DNA of 64,000 nucleotides from JAGTVG01 sp965365275 (GTDB lineage: Bacteria > Bacteroidota > Bacteroidia > Cytophagales > Cyclobacteriaceae): NCBI GenBank assembly GCA_965365275.1, contig CBDUBA010000011.1, positions 3,390 to 67,389 of the forward strand. The letters are read 5' to 3'. Position numbers and translations under genes: made by a program. This document shows positions 1 to 8,650 of the stretch, one piece after another (within the stretch, counting starts at the first letter, position 1; each line of letters begins with the position of its first letter). Under the pieces are notes generated by a model. That model worked only from the letters and a program-made list of their open reading frames with translations, made no database searches and had not been told where the DNA came from.

Positions 1-2
1 CC

Positions 3-212
3 TATAAATACCTCGGAATTGAGTCAATATTCATGTTGTCCACTTTATTCGTCTTCCTGGGCTTGATTCTGATCTTTAATGTTAAAATGAAATACGTCTA
101 TACAAAATCATATACGACCGATCCTGAGATCTACAAAACCTCACCGGTCTTTACATTAGGTTCTATCGGTATAGTTATAATCATTGTTTTACTCTATTAT
201 TTCTTCTGGTAA
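3..212 (+). CDS. C-terminal end of a membrane transporter (partial)
   Basis: An open frame enters from the left edge and ends with TAA at 210-212. The 69 visible residues contain a hydrophobic segment (about residues 8-26), a short charged linker with KSYTTDPEIY, and a second hydrophobic segment ending LLYYFFW. This is how many Bacteroidota sodium:solute symporters end. The stop overlaps the ATG of galK by one base (TAATG), so the two genes are almost certainly co-transcribed and translationally coupled. A galactose or other sugar symporter is the obvious guess, but the family call rests on only 69 residues and on the neighbour. It is confidently a membrane protein tail and less confidently a symporter. 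Confidence 0.55.
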   Translation, partial: YKYLGIESIFMLSTLFVFLGLILIFNVKMKYVYTKSYTTDPEIYKTSPVFTLGSIGIVIIIVLLYYFFW

Positions 213-1366
213 TGAAAACATCTTATGTTAAAGAGGTTTTCCGGAAGCTATATAACAGTGATGCCAGCATTTTTATAGCTCCCGGAAGGATCAATCTGAT
301 AGGTGAACACACTGATTATAATGATGGTTTTGTATTACCGGCAGCCATTGATAAGCACGTTATATATGGACTTAATAAAAATGGATCAAATAAGTACCGC
401 TTTTATGCTATAGACCTGGATCAATCCTATGAAGCTCAAGCTGGTAACCTTACCCAGACTGATAAAGGCTGGCCTAATTACCTGATGGGTGTTATTGACC
501 AGTTGAATAGGGCGGGCCATAATATTCCCGGATTTGATGTTGTTGTAACAAGTGATATACCAATAGGAGCAGGATTGTCATCCTCTGCTGCACTGGAAGC
601 TGGATTGGCCACCGGGTTAAATGAAATTTACAATTTGAGTATATCCAAACTGGATCTTGTTAAAATGTCCCAGAAGGCTGAAAATGAATTTGTGGGTGTT
701 AACTGTGGGATCATGGACCAGTTTGCATCTGTATTCGGGAAGTCGGGACATGTCTTCAGGTTGGATTGCAGGTCACTTGAATTCGAATATTTCCCGCTGA
801 AATTAAATGGCAATGGCATTATACTGGTCGATACTAAAGTAAAACATTCACTTGGAACCTCAGAATACAATACAAGGCGACAGGAATGTGAGCTTGGTGT
901 TAATCTGGTGGCTGAAGGAAATCCAGAGATTAAAAGTCTGAGGGATGTGTCAATGGATAGACTGGAATCAATGAGGAAGAAATTTGATCCGGTGGTCTAC
1001 AGGCGATGTAACTATGTGGTAGGGGAGATCGATAGAGTACAAAAGGCTTGTGATGATCTTGTGGCAGGTCGTATTGAGGACTTTGGTGAAAAAATGTATG
1101 AAACTCATGAAGGCCTGTCGAAAGATTATGAAGTGAGTTGTGAAGAACTCGATTTCCTTGTTGATTTAACTAAAAACGATCCGCAAATATTAGGTTCCAG
1201 AATGATGGGCGGAGGTTTCGGAGGTTGTACCATAAATATCATTAAAGAAACGGCCATCCCCTCCTTTAAAGAAAAGTTGTCTGAAGCTTTTAATACCAGG
1301 TTTGGTCATCCTCCGCTTTTTTACGATGTAGGAGTAGATGATGGTGTACGCCGGTTTTCTGATTAG
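212..1366 (+). CDS. galK: Galactokinase
   Basis: Phosphorylates alpha-D-galactose with ATP to galactose 1-phosphate, the entry step of the cytoplasmic Leloir pathway. The N-terminus has the galactokinase signature GRINLIGEHTDYNDGF (about residues 25-40). The GHMP-kinase ATP-binding motif PIGAGLSSSAALE lies near residue 120, followed by NCGIMDQFAS with the catalytic Asp region. The C-terminal GHMP motif is MMGGGFGGC. The length of 384 residues is normal for the family. The ATG overlaps the stop of the upstream transporter gene. The secreted beta-galactosidase 13 kb downstream could supply its substrate. No galT, galE or galM is visible here. The assignment is secure. Confidence 0.97.
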   Translation: MKTSYVKEVFRKLYNSDASIFIAPGRINLIGEHTDYNDGFVLPAAIDKHVIYGLNKNGSNKYRFYAIDLDQSYEAQAGNLTQTDKGWPNYLMGVIDQLNRAGHNIPGFDVVVTSDIPIGAGLSSSAALEAGLATGLNEIYNLSISKLDLVKMSQKAENEFVGVNCGIMDQFASVFGKSGHVFRLDCRSLEFEYFPLKLNGNGIILVDTKVKHSLGTSEYNTRRQECELGVNLVAEGNPEIKSLRDVSMDRLESMRKKFDPVVYRRCNYVVGEIDRVQKACDDLVAGRIEDFGEKMYETHEGLSKDYEVSCEELDFLVDLTKNDPQILGSRMMGGGFGGCTINIIKETAIPSFKEKLSEAFNTRFGHPPLFYDVGVDDGVRRFSD

Positions 1367-1419
1367 TCATGTTTTGATAATATAATCCATGTGATCCTGG
1401 TCAATAATTGTATAGAATT

Positions 1420-2196
1420 ATGATTTATTCCTTCCGCTATTTAATTCTCCTGGTCATTTTATTCCCTATACAAATAGATCTTTATGCCCTCTCTGGCATA
1501 TCAAAAACCAGCGAAGTCTTCGAGGGGATTATCAAGTTTCAGATCAAAAGCTCGGCGGAAGATGTGAACGGGGGGATGATGCCCGCATTTACGGAATATC
1601 ATATCAAAGAGAATGATATTATCATTCAAATGTTCGGAGCCGAAAATATTAAACTGGCCAGGATACTCATTAAAGGAGATCAAAACAGTTTCTATATGAT
1701 TGATGATGAGGCTAAAACAGCCATGAAGATCCGTGTAAATAATGGTGATGAAGAAAACCGGATTGGGAATGTTCCGGAAGAATTCAGGGAGGAATATGAA
1801 AAAGCACTCAGAGAAACAGATAGTAACCCTGATTCGGAGATGATAAATTTAATAGAAACGAATCAAACCCTTGACATCCAGGGTTATAATTGCACAAAAT
1901 ACATCGTTACCACTGAAGCAGGAGAGGCTTTTGTCGAATCTGAGGTGTGGTTGACCAATAAGATATATGTGGAAATCCCTGAAGTTTTAAAAGATAAGAA
2001 CAATCCTCTACTCCTTTTTATGAATGAAAAAGGATTTCCATTGAGGTTTAAAGGAAAATCAAAAACGGGCGGGCAATCATTCTATTTTGAGATGGTAGCT
2101 GTAGAAGTCACACGGAAGAAGCTGGCCACTGGTGATTTTGAAATTCCGGAAGATTATCACATTAGCGATATGACCAGTTTCCTGGATAGAGAATAA
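1420..2196 (+). CDS. Exported protein of unknown function, DUF4412-like
   Basis: I place the start at the ATG at 1420 (258 residues). A TTG at 1408 is in frame but would only add four residues. The N-terminus (MIYSFRYLILLVILFP, ending near ALS) is a signal peptide, so the protein is exported. The mature part resembles DUF4412-type proteins: strand-rich, beginning with FEGIIKFQIKS, then ARILIKGDQNSFYMIDDEAKTAMKI, and near the C-terminus a motif of the type IQGYNCTKYIVTTEAGEAFVESEVWLT split over two strands. DUF4412 proteins are secreted or periplasmic with no known activity. The gene follows galK by about 50 bp and its end abuts the convergent gene on the minus strand with no gap. The family call is tentative. 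Confidence 0.75.
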   Translation: MIYSFRYLILLVILFPIQIDLYALSGISKTSEVFEGIIKFQIKSSAEDVNGGMMPAFTEYHIKENDIIIQMFGAENIKLARILIKGDQNSFYMIDDEAKTAMKIRVNNGDEENRIGNVPEEFREEYEKALRETDSNPDSEMINLIETNQTLDIQGYNCTKYIVTTEAGEAFVESEVWLTNKIYVEIPEVLKDKNNPLLLFMNEKGFPLRFKGKSKTGGQSFYFEMVAVEVTRKKLATGDFEIPEDYHISDMTSFLDRE

Positions 2197-3030
2197 TTAC
2201 TTTAGCCTGACAAAGTGATACCCTTCTTCAATCAACGATATGAATACCTCAGGGGACATCCCCTCATCCAGGCTGGCTGAAACATCTTTCTTATGTATCG
2301 ATACAATATAATAAAGACCATCATCAGTTTCCATCATATCTTTGTTAACAGCTAGAAAATGTTCTTTTGGTGCCGAAAAATGCATATTCAGAACATGTTG
2401 AATCTCATACTTTCCTGCTGAGGTTTCCTTATTGCCACTCCTCTTTATGCCACTTTCTTTTTTGTTGATGACGTCTTCTATTTCCCATGCGATTTTGACA
2501 CCATCATCAAATTCCATCCTGCCATCCATCCAATGATGCCTGTAAATACTACCCGGCTTCTGGTTTTCTTCCTCTTCGGACTCAGAAAGGCGTTCTTTGG
2601 TAATAGGGTGGGAAAAATCCATTCTTAAATTAAATGCATTCTTGATGGAGCCTTTTTTACGGAAGTATTCCAGCATGGGTACAATAAACAGGCGCAGGTT
2701 GTTGCCTATGTCAATTTTACTCAGCAAAAAGAAAGTAACCACAAAATATATAAATAGTGTAAAGAAGCCAATGGGGAAGAAAAAAAGAATTGGTTTGGAA
2801 ATCGTAAGAAAAAGTGTAGCAATGGTGAGTACTCCAAATACAATAGACAGGTTTCCCGCTTGTTTTCTTGACTCATCTCCGATGGTATCCATTTCTGCAA
2901 TTCTGTGCAGCTTATTGAGCCATTCCTCTAAGGTCAGGGTATCTTCAATCTTTTTATCAAGGACAAACTGAATTTGATCCTTTTCTAAAGATTTATATAT
3001 TCTGAAAATCTTTCTGGAATTGATTGTCAT
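2197..3030 (-). CDS. Membrane protein of unknown function
   Basis: I do not recognise this 277-residue protein. It has an N-terminal cytoplasmic stretch of about 60 residues, two hydrophobic helices (about 62-80 and 84-105) and a long soluble C-terminal part rich in charged residues, including a run of Glu (SESEEEE) near residue 150. There is no signal peptide and no recognisable catalytic motif. It is probably an inner-membrane protein anchored by a hairpin with both ends in the cytoplasm. The gene is monocistronic: its stop touches the stop of the plus-strand gene on its left, and the divergent NUDIX gene lies about 150 bp away on the right. Coding potential is good because the frame is long and opposes only short shadow frames. 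Confidence 0.7.
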   Translation of the reverse strand: MTINSRKIFRIYKSLEKDQIQFVLDKKIEDTLTLEEWLNKLHRIAEMDTIGDESRKQAGNLSIVFGVLTIATLFLTISKPILFFFPIGFFTLFIYFVVTFFLLSKIDIGNNLRLFIVPMLEYFRKKGSIKNAFNLRMDFSHPITKERLSESEEEENQKPGSIYRHHWMDGRMEFDDGVKIAWEIEDVINKKESGIKRSGNKETSAGKYEIQHVLNMHFSAPKEHFLAVNKDMMETDDGLYYIVSIHKKDVSASLDEGMSPEVFISLIEEGYHFVRLK

Positions 3031-3144
3031 TATCCCTTAAATAAGGCTCAGCAAAATAAATTAAAATTATGATTTTATCAAGAGAATGAAATTTAATATA
3101 AGTTGCGGTAAATGATCTGTTTATTTGCTAATTAGATATGGTTA

Positions 3145-3174
3145 GGATAATAAAATATTATCCACTTATATTTG
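3145..3174 (+). promoter_or_regulatory. Palindrome and -7 element upstream of the NUDIX gene
   Basis: A perfect inverted repeat GGATAATA-AAA-TATTATCC occupies 3145-3163. Directly after it lies TATATTTG (3167-3174), a match to the Bacteroidota -7 element TAnnTTTG. No good -33 TTTG is present at the expected distance, so the palindrome covers the place where it would be. The ATG of the NUDIX gene starts only five bases after the -7 element. This would make the transcript leaderless or nearly so if the promoter is real. The function as an operator is inference. Confidence 0.4.
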
Positions 3175-3178
3175 CAGC

Positions 3179-3826
3179 ATGCCAATTCAGAACAGCGAAG
3201 ATTTTTTTGAGAAATTAGAAATGCGGCTCAGGCAACCGCTTCCTGGCTTAAAGGTGCAGAAGGAGATGTCAGCTTATCCACGCGGGAGGACTGGAATTAA
3301 TTTTAAATATAATGGTGAACCCAAGGAAAGTAGTGTCCTGATCGTATTGTTTCAAAACAAAGATGACATATGTTTTCCTATGATCCAAAGGCCTTTGTAT
3401 TCAGGAATTCATAGTGGGCAGATCGGGCTTCCGGGAGGGAAGGTTGAAGAGGAGGATAAAGACAGAATAGAAACAGCGTTGAGGGAAACTGAGGAGGAAA
3501 TAGGTGTAAAAGCAATGGATATTAAAGTGATTGGCATGCTTACGGAATTATATGTTCAGGCGAGTCATTATAATGTTATGCCAGTAGTTGGCTATTTACC
3601 CTACCAGCCTGATTACATTCCTGACCCGGAAGAAGTAAGCAGGGTGATTGAAGGCAGGACAGATGATTTGATTTCTGATAACAATCGAAAGGTTAAGGAA
3701 CTTATGATACAGAATAAATATAAAATAGTAGCCCCTTATTTTGATATCAAAAACGAAATAGTCTGGGGAGCTACGGCAATGATTCTTAATGAATTTGCAG
3801 TGATATTAAAGGAAATTATTGAATAG
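3179..3826 (+). CDS. NUDIX hydrolase, CoA pyrophosphatase-like
   Basis: Predicted to hydrolyse a nucleoside-diphosphate derivative, most likely coenzyme A or its oxidised forms, in the cytoplasm. The NUDIX box is HSGQIGLPGGKVEEED followed by ETALRETEEEIGV (about residues 78-108). It has the two-residue longer spacing seen in the CoA-pyrophosphatase (NudL/UPF0035) subgroup, as does the preceding ICFPMIQRPLYSG segment. The length (215 residues) fits. The start at 3179 is supported by the conserved FFEKLEMRLRQPLPG segment close to the N-terminus; the next Met would cut it. The DUF819 gene begins one base after its stop, so the two form an operon. The exact substrate is not shown by the sequence. 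Confidence 0.88.
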   Translation: MPIQNSEDFFEKLEMRLRQPLPGLKVQKEMSAYPRGRTGINFKYNGEPKESSVLIVLFQNKDDICFPMIQRPLYSGIHSGQIGLPGGKVEEEDKDRIETALRETEEEIGVKAMDIKVIGMLTELYVQASHYNVMPVVGYLPYQPDYIPDPEEVSRVIEGRTDDLISDNNRKVKELMIQNKYKIVAPYFDIKNEIVWGATAMILNEFAVILKEIIE

Positions 3827-3827
3827 T

Positions 3828-5069
3828 ATGGAGCCACTAATTAAAAATGATGCAGTACTTCTGGGTGTGCTGATGGTTATTTTGGGATTTATATTTAAAA
3901 CCTCATCAAGTAAAAATCCTTTCTGGCAGAAATTCTACAAGGTCATTCCCATGCTTCTGATGTGCTATTTTATTCCTTCTCTCCTGACTACTTTTAAGAT
4001 AGCAGATGCTGAAAACTCGAACCTATATTATGTTGCTTCAAGATATATGCTGCCTGCCAGCCTTATTCTACTTACCCTGAGCATAGATCTGAAGGAAGTG
4101 CTCAAACTTGGGCCTAAAGCACTTGTGATGTTTATAACGGGGACATTTGGTGTAGTTATCGGAGGTCCGCTGGCCATTTTGATCGTATCTGTGTTCAGCC
4201 CTGAGACGATAGGAGGGGTTGGCCCGGAGGCAGTATGGAGAGGCATGACAACAATTGCCGGAAGTTGGATAGGGGGAGGTGCCAATCAGGCTGCTATGTA
4301 TGAAATTTTTAATCCTTCTGATTCATTATATTCTATAATGATTACTGTGGATGTTATTGTAGCCGAGATCTGGATGGCATTTTTGTTGATTGGAGTAGGC
4401 AAATCAGTTCAGCTTGACCGTTTTTTCAGGGCAGATGCCACCGCAGTAAATGTCCTAAAGAAAAAAATGCATGATTTTAGTTTGAGTATTGCCCGTATTC
4501 CTTCCCTGGCTGATCTGATGGTAATACTGGGCATAGGTTTTGGCTTAACCGGGCTGGCACATTTATTTTCAGATGGGTTGGCTGGTTTTTTCCAGGAAAA
4601 CTTACCAATACTGGAACGATTCAGCCTGACCTCGCAATTTTTCTGGTTGATTGTTTTGGCGACTACTTTTGGTTTGATCCTTTCATTTACGAAAGCCCGT
4701 AACTATGAGGGAGCAGGTGCCTCAAAAATCGGAAGTGTATTCATATATTTCCTGGTAGCCACCATTGGTATGAAAATGGATATTACTGAGATTTTTTCTA
4801 ACCCAGGATTATTTGTTGTAGGAGGTATCTGGATGTTAATACATGTAATTTTGCTAATTATTATGGGTAAAATCATTAAGGCCCCTTATTTCTTCCTGGC
4901 TGTAGGGAGTAAAGCGAATATAGGAGGTGCCGCCTCTGCTCCGGTCGTTGCGGCCGCTTTCCATCCATCCCTTGCGCCAGTAGGTGTATTGCTTGCTGTC
5001 CTGGGGTATGCACTTGGTACATATGGAGCATGGGTGTGTGGACTATTAATGCAGACTGTCGCACCCTGA
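3828..5069 (+). CDS. DUF819 family integral membrane protein
   Basis: A 413-residue protein of about ten hydrophobic helices, fitting the DUF819 family of Bacteroidota and other bacteria, whose activity is unknown. Visible features are a first helix VLLGVLMVILGFIF, a Gly-rich stretch TIAGSWIGGGANQAAMYEIF in the middle and a similar Gly/Ala-rich repeat near the C-terminus (SKANIGGAASAPVVAAAF). These two related stretches are typical of a transporter-like inverted-repeat fold. I chose the ATG at 3828; a TTG at 3819 would overlap the upstream NUDIX gene. It ends four bases before the stop of the convergent DapA-family gene. Transport is an inference from topology only. Confidence 0.85.
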   Translation: MEPLIKNDAVLLGVLMVILGFIFKTSSSKNPFWQKFYKVIPMLLMCYFIPSLLTTFKIADAENSNLYYVASRYMLPASLILLTLSIDLKEVLKLGPKALVMFITGTFGVVIGGPLAILIVSVFSPETIGGVGPEAVWRGMTTIAGSWIGGGANQAAMYEIFNPSDSLYSIMITVDVIVAEIWMAFLLIGVGKSVQLDRFFRADATAVNVLKKKMHDFSLSIARIPSLADLMVILGIGFGLTGLAHLFSDGLAGFFQENLPILERFSLTSQFFWLIVLATTFGLILSFTKARNYEGAGASKIGSVFIYFLVATIGMKMDITEIFSNPGLFVVGGIWMLIHVILLIIMGKIIKAPYFFLAVGSKANIGGAASAPVVAAAFHPSLAPVGVLLAVLGYALGTYGAWVCGLLMQTVAP

Positions 5070-5073
5070 TTTT

Positions 5074-6162
5074 CTAGGAAAGCCATTTTCCCAGGTTCTC
5101 CCTGACAAAATCATCATCATTTAATTCGGGATAGGCATGATATACGCGGTTTATTTCATCTTTCTGGCCAGGTGATAATCTTTCATCCTTATCCAGGGTC
5201 CAGATTCCTTCCAGCAGGCCTTGTCTTCTGAGTACTTCATGAATGCCTGCAATTACCCCGCTAAAATTATTGGCAGCATCAAAGAAAGCAGCATTAGAAT
5301 CAGTGACCTGTATTCCCAAACTTAATAAAGCTTTTATTTCCTCCGCACTTTCAGCACTTTGTACCCTGTCAAGTATCTCAACGGCCTTTCTGGTCCATAC
5401 TGCCCAATGTCCCAGCAAACCGCCTGCTATTCGCTTTTTTACTATTCCTGAATTCACAGGAATGTGATATTCTGTAAGAAGGTCTACTATAATATTGTCG
5501 TCATTGCCAGTATACAGGGCGATGTCTTCTGCACGGCCCGATTCCGCAACACCACGAATGACATCATGTGTCTGGTAGCGGTTAAAAGGAGCGATTTTAA
5601 TGGCAGCTACGTTTGGTATTCCTGAAAATGATCGCCAGAAATTAACATCCAGGATCCGGCCGCCTACAGCAGGTTGTAGATAAAACCCAAACAAAGGGAT
5701 TCTTTCTGATACTTTAAGGCAATGTGCAAGTATTTCCGAATTAGAATCATTCTTAAAAGCAGCAAGACTTAGCAATGCGGCATCATATCCTGAATTGACG
5801 GCCACTTCAGCCTCTTTAACCGCTTGTTCTGTTCTGCCTATAACCCCGGCTATCCTAATAATAGTCTTACCAGAGCGTAATGTAAAATCCCTGACTTCTT
5901 CTGATGTAATCTTCAAAATTCTTTCAAACAGGTTGAATTCAGGCTTTCTGATGTTGAATTGTGTGGTATGGACAGCAGCAGCTATGCCCCCGGCTCCTGC
6001 GTCAAGATAATACCGTAGCAATGCCCTTTGCCGTCGTTCATTGAGTTTACGATCTTTGTTAAGGGCTAGTGGCAAGGCTGGTATCACTACGCCCTTGTGT
6101 AATAGTTTGCTTTTTTCCTCCTGAAGAACGGGCAGGTTAATATTTTCCATCTCTGACTTCAA
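5074..6162 (-). CDS. Dihydrodipicolinate synthase family aldolase/lyase
   Basis: A class I aldolase of the DapA/N-acetylneuraminate lyase superfamily, presumably cleaving or forming a 2-keto acid by Schiff-base chemistry in the cytoplasm. The expected Schiff-base lysine is in VAAIKIAPF (Lys189), and the partner tyrosine is in LFGFYLQPAVGG (Tyr161). The protein is about 60 residues longer than DapA, with an extra C-terminal part, and the flanks differ from true DapA, so lysine biosynthesis is unlikely. It is the last gene of a minus-strand operon with an epimerase-like protein, a sodium symporter and a small membrane protein. This suggests catabolism of an imported acid or sugar acid. The start may instead be the ATG at 6150; either start overlaps the upstream gene. 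Confidence 0.85.
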   Translation of the reverse strand: MKSEMENINLPVLQEEKSKLLHKGVVIPALPLALNKDRKLNERRQRALLRYYLDAGAGGIAAAVHTTQFNIRKPEFNLFERILKITSEEVRDFTLRSGKTIIRIAGVIGRTEQAVKEAEVAVNSGYDAALLSLAAFKNDSNSEILAHCLKVSERIPLFGFYLQPAVGGRILDVNFWRSFSGIPNVAAIKIAPFNRYQTHDVIRGVAESGRAEDIALYTGNDDNIIVDLLTEYHIPVNSGIVKKRIAGGLLGHWAVWTRKAVEILDRVQSAESAEEIKALLSLGIQVTDSNAAFFDAANNFSGVIAGIHEVLRRQGLLEGIWTLDKDERLSPGQKDEINRVYHAYPELNDDDFVRENLGKWLS

Positions 6163-7174
6163 AATGGGTTGGTTTGTTTAATAAAGGTCTGTCATTGGAG
6201 ATCCAGTCGGCTATCCAGGAGATCATTTTTTCAACACTCACCCGCGGATATCCCAAAAGTTTAAAAGATTCTTCCGCATTGCTAAGAAGTGCAGTTTCAG
6301 ACTCTTTCCCGGTAAATACAGGCTCAATACCAAATAATTTTGAAAATTGAATGGCGACATCCTTTACGGAAAGTATCTCCCGACCGGTAATGTTTAAAAT
6401 TCTGGCAGGAGATTGACAATAATTCAACGCCTTTAAGATCATAGCATTAGCATCTCCCTGCCATATCACATTGAAATGCCCCATGGTAAGATCAATAGGT
6501 GTCCTTGTTTTAACCTTCACGGCTATGTCCACTAGCACACCGTACCGCATTTCAACAGCGTAATTCAGCCTTATCAGGATTACAGGTGTTCCATGCCTGA
6601 GGCTGCCATATTCAAACATCCGCTCCCTCCCCAGGCAGGATTGAGCATATTCACCTACTGGATCAGGTTTATCGGCTTCCTTTGATCCGCCATGAGACAC
6701 AGGCACCAGAGGATATACACAACCTGTCGAGAAGGCAACAATCCTTGATTCGCTAAAATGGTCGGCCACCAATCCGGGAAGGTAAGCGTTTATGGCCCAT
6801 GTTAATGACAGGTTCTCTTCGGAACCGAACTTCATGCCGGCAAGGAAAATTATATTTTTTACTTTAGGTAATCCTTTCACAAATTCCGGATCCAGTAAAT
6901 CTCCTTGTATGATCTCTATCCCAGCTTTTTCGAGGGCCTTTTTTTGATTTTCCTGACTGAACCTGCTAAGGCCAATTACCCGTTTCTTTGTTCCTGAAAG
7001 ATCAAGGGCCCTCTTTGCCATTATCGCCATGGAGATGCCGATCTTACCTGCCACACCTAGAAACAGAATGTCTCCATCAAGTCCGGATATGGTCTCAATA
7101 AGATCTTTTGCAGGTCTTGAAAGTATCTCATCCAATTCCTGTTCATTCGATATTTTTTCCGGGACTGCCGTCAT
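6137..7174 (-). CDS. NAD-dependent epimerase/dehydratase family protein
   Basis: An extended short-chain dehydrogenase-type protein of 345 residues. The dinucleotide-binding motif is GVAGKIG (residues 40-46, GxxGxxG) after a 35-residue N-terminal extension. The catalytic Ser/Thr region is AFSTGCVYPLVP. The usual YxxxK is replaced by GEYAQSCLGRERMFEYGS, so the catalytic-lysine position holds a Cys. RLNYAVEMRYGVLVDIA follows, as in a subfamily of uncharacterised sugar-operon oxidoreductases. It overlaps the downstream DapA-family gene by 14-26 bp and lies 70 bp after the symporter gene, so it belongs to the same catabolic operon. The fold is clear. Whether it oxidises, epimerises or has another role is unknown. 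Confidence 0.85.
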   Translation of the reverse strand: MTAVPEKISNEQELDEILSRPAKDLIETISGLDGDILFLGVAGKIGISMAIMAKRALDLSGTKKRVIGLSRFSQENQKKALEKAGIEIIQGDLLDPEFVKGLPKVKNIIFLAGMKFGSEENLSLTWAINAYLPGLVADHFSESRIVAFSTGCVYPLVPVSHGGSKEADKPDPVGEYAQSCLGRERMFEYGSLRHGTPVILIRLNYAVEMRYGVLVDIAVKVKTRTPIDLTMGHFNVIWQGDANAMILKALNYCQSPARILNITGREILSVKDVAIQFSKLFGIEPVFTGKESETALLSNAEESFKLLGYPRVSVEKMISWIADWISNDRPLLNKPTHFEVRDGKY

Positions 7175-7246
7175 CTATAAAAAGAATTGATCCATTTTAA
7201 TAATAATTACCTATTTAACCTGCTGAAAATAAGATCATAAATAATA

Positions 7247-8650
7247 TTAATCCTTTTTGAGAGTTCCTCTTGCCACAATAGATAGTATTGTTATAACAAA
7301 TAGTATAGCGTACAATCCTATATCCAGTCGTATGCCCATGATGTTTTCCGGAATCAGTTGAAACACTGAAAGCAGGAATACAATCAAGGCAATGCCGGAG
7401 ATGATCAACAATTCCTTCCCTGGCGCTTTCTTTGAAATAACCCCTATCAGGATTACCGGGGTGAGCATGGAAGTTCCAGTAAAGCTTACCCTGGCCAGTA
7501 ATACCAGTTCATCACTTATGATCACTGAAAAAACCATAACGATCAGGGCAAAAATGAAAAGTGCTATTTTTGTACGTATCAATACTGATTTATCATCTCC
7601 TTTTAATAGTGACCTGAATTCAGAACCCAGGGCAAAGATCTGCGCATTGGAAGTTGAAAGAACAGCAGCAAACAGACCTACTATGGCCAGGCCTGCCAGA
7701 AAATCCGGCTGATCGAAAAGAAGGGCATTCTGAACAAATTCTACGGTAGGTGAGCCGGAATATCTTACTGCACCATACATCCCGATAAATGCTGTGGCTA
7801 CAAAGACAATGAATGCAACAATACTTACGCCTCCTGCCATCTTGTATGTTTCTTTCATGCTTTTCATAACAACTATCCTGGATGAAAATTGAGGCTGGGA
7901 GATAGGTAATAACATGATCGCAAGAAAAGAAGCGACCAGAAACTGGGTGGTAAATAATCCTTCAGGACCCGGAGTGGACAAAAGCCGTTCATCTACCTGC
8001 TGGACCTGGTTGAAAAGTTCTTTGACATTCCCGAAATGAATAACACAATTGTATCCTATAATAGATAATACAATCAACAACAGGACTCCCTGAACCGCAT
8101 CACTAAAAACTATAGCCTTTAATCCCCCCAGTTCACTATAGGCTAGCATAATCGCTACTATTATCAATGCCCAGCTCCACAAAGGGAGCATTTCAGGGAA
8201 AATGGCGGTAAAGAACATAGACATGCCCCGTATCTGTATAGCCACGTAGGGTATGAGGAATAAAAAGGCACCAGTAAACACAAGGTATCCAGCCCACTTG
8301 TTTCCAAATACATCACGCATCATTCCGGCCATGCCTTTATAACCTGTCGCCCTGGCTTTTTTCCTTAAATTATATCCAAACCAGAAGATCATAAAAAACA
8401 TGATGCCGTCAGAAACCGGAAGGAAGATCCAGGCTCCAACACCATGGACCCTGAAAAAATCAGGGACGCCTATAAAAATAAAGGCACTGAATAATGCCGC
8501 AGCATAAGTGAGCACACCCAATATCGCTCCAATATTGGATCCTGCAAGCATATAATCATCAATGCTTCTGTTTTTTTTAATGGCCCTGGAGGAGGCCAGG
8601 ATTAACAGAAGAATGAAAATAACTCCGAAGAACCAAAACCATTTAGTCAT
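7247..8650 (-). CDS. Sodium:solute symporter (SSS family)
   Basis: A 467-residue inner-membrane protein with about 12-13 hydrophobic helices, of the SSS family that takes up sugars, amino acids, acids or vitamins with Na+. Family features seen are the N-terminal helix followed by SRAIKKNRSIDDYMLAGSNI, the loop YNLRKKARATGYKGMAGMMRDVFG, SELGGLKAIVFSDAVQGVLL in the central part and LFAAVLSTSNAQIFALGSEF, which resembles the Na+-site helix 8. The gene overlaps the preceding small membrane-protein gene by 8 bp. The substrate is not evident; it is presumably what the downstream aldolase and epimerase-like protein process. Confidence 0.9.
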   Translation of the reverse strand: MTKWFWFFGVIFILLLILASSRAIKKNRSIDDYMLAGSNIGAILGVLTYAAALFSAFIFIGVPDFFRVHGVGAWIFLPVSDGIMFFMIFWFGYNLRKKARATGYKGMAGMMRDVFGNKWAGYLVFTGAFLFLIPYVAIQIRGMSMFFTAIFPEMLPLWSWALIIVAIMLAYSELGGLKAIVFSDAVQGVLLLIVLSIIGYNCVIHFGNVKELFNQVQQVDERLLSTPGPEGLFTTQFLVASFLAIMLLPISQPQFSSRIVVMKSMKETYKMAGGVSIVAFIVFVATAFIGMYGAVRYSGSPTVEFVQNALLFDQPDFLAGLAIVGLFAAVLSTSNAQIFALGSEFRSLLKGDDKSVLIRTKIALFIFALIVMVFSVIISDELVLLARVSFTGTSMLTPVILIGVISKKAPGKELLIISGIALIVFLLSVFQLIPENIMGIRLDIGLYAILFVITILSIVARGTLKKD

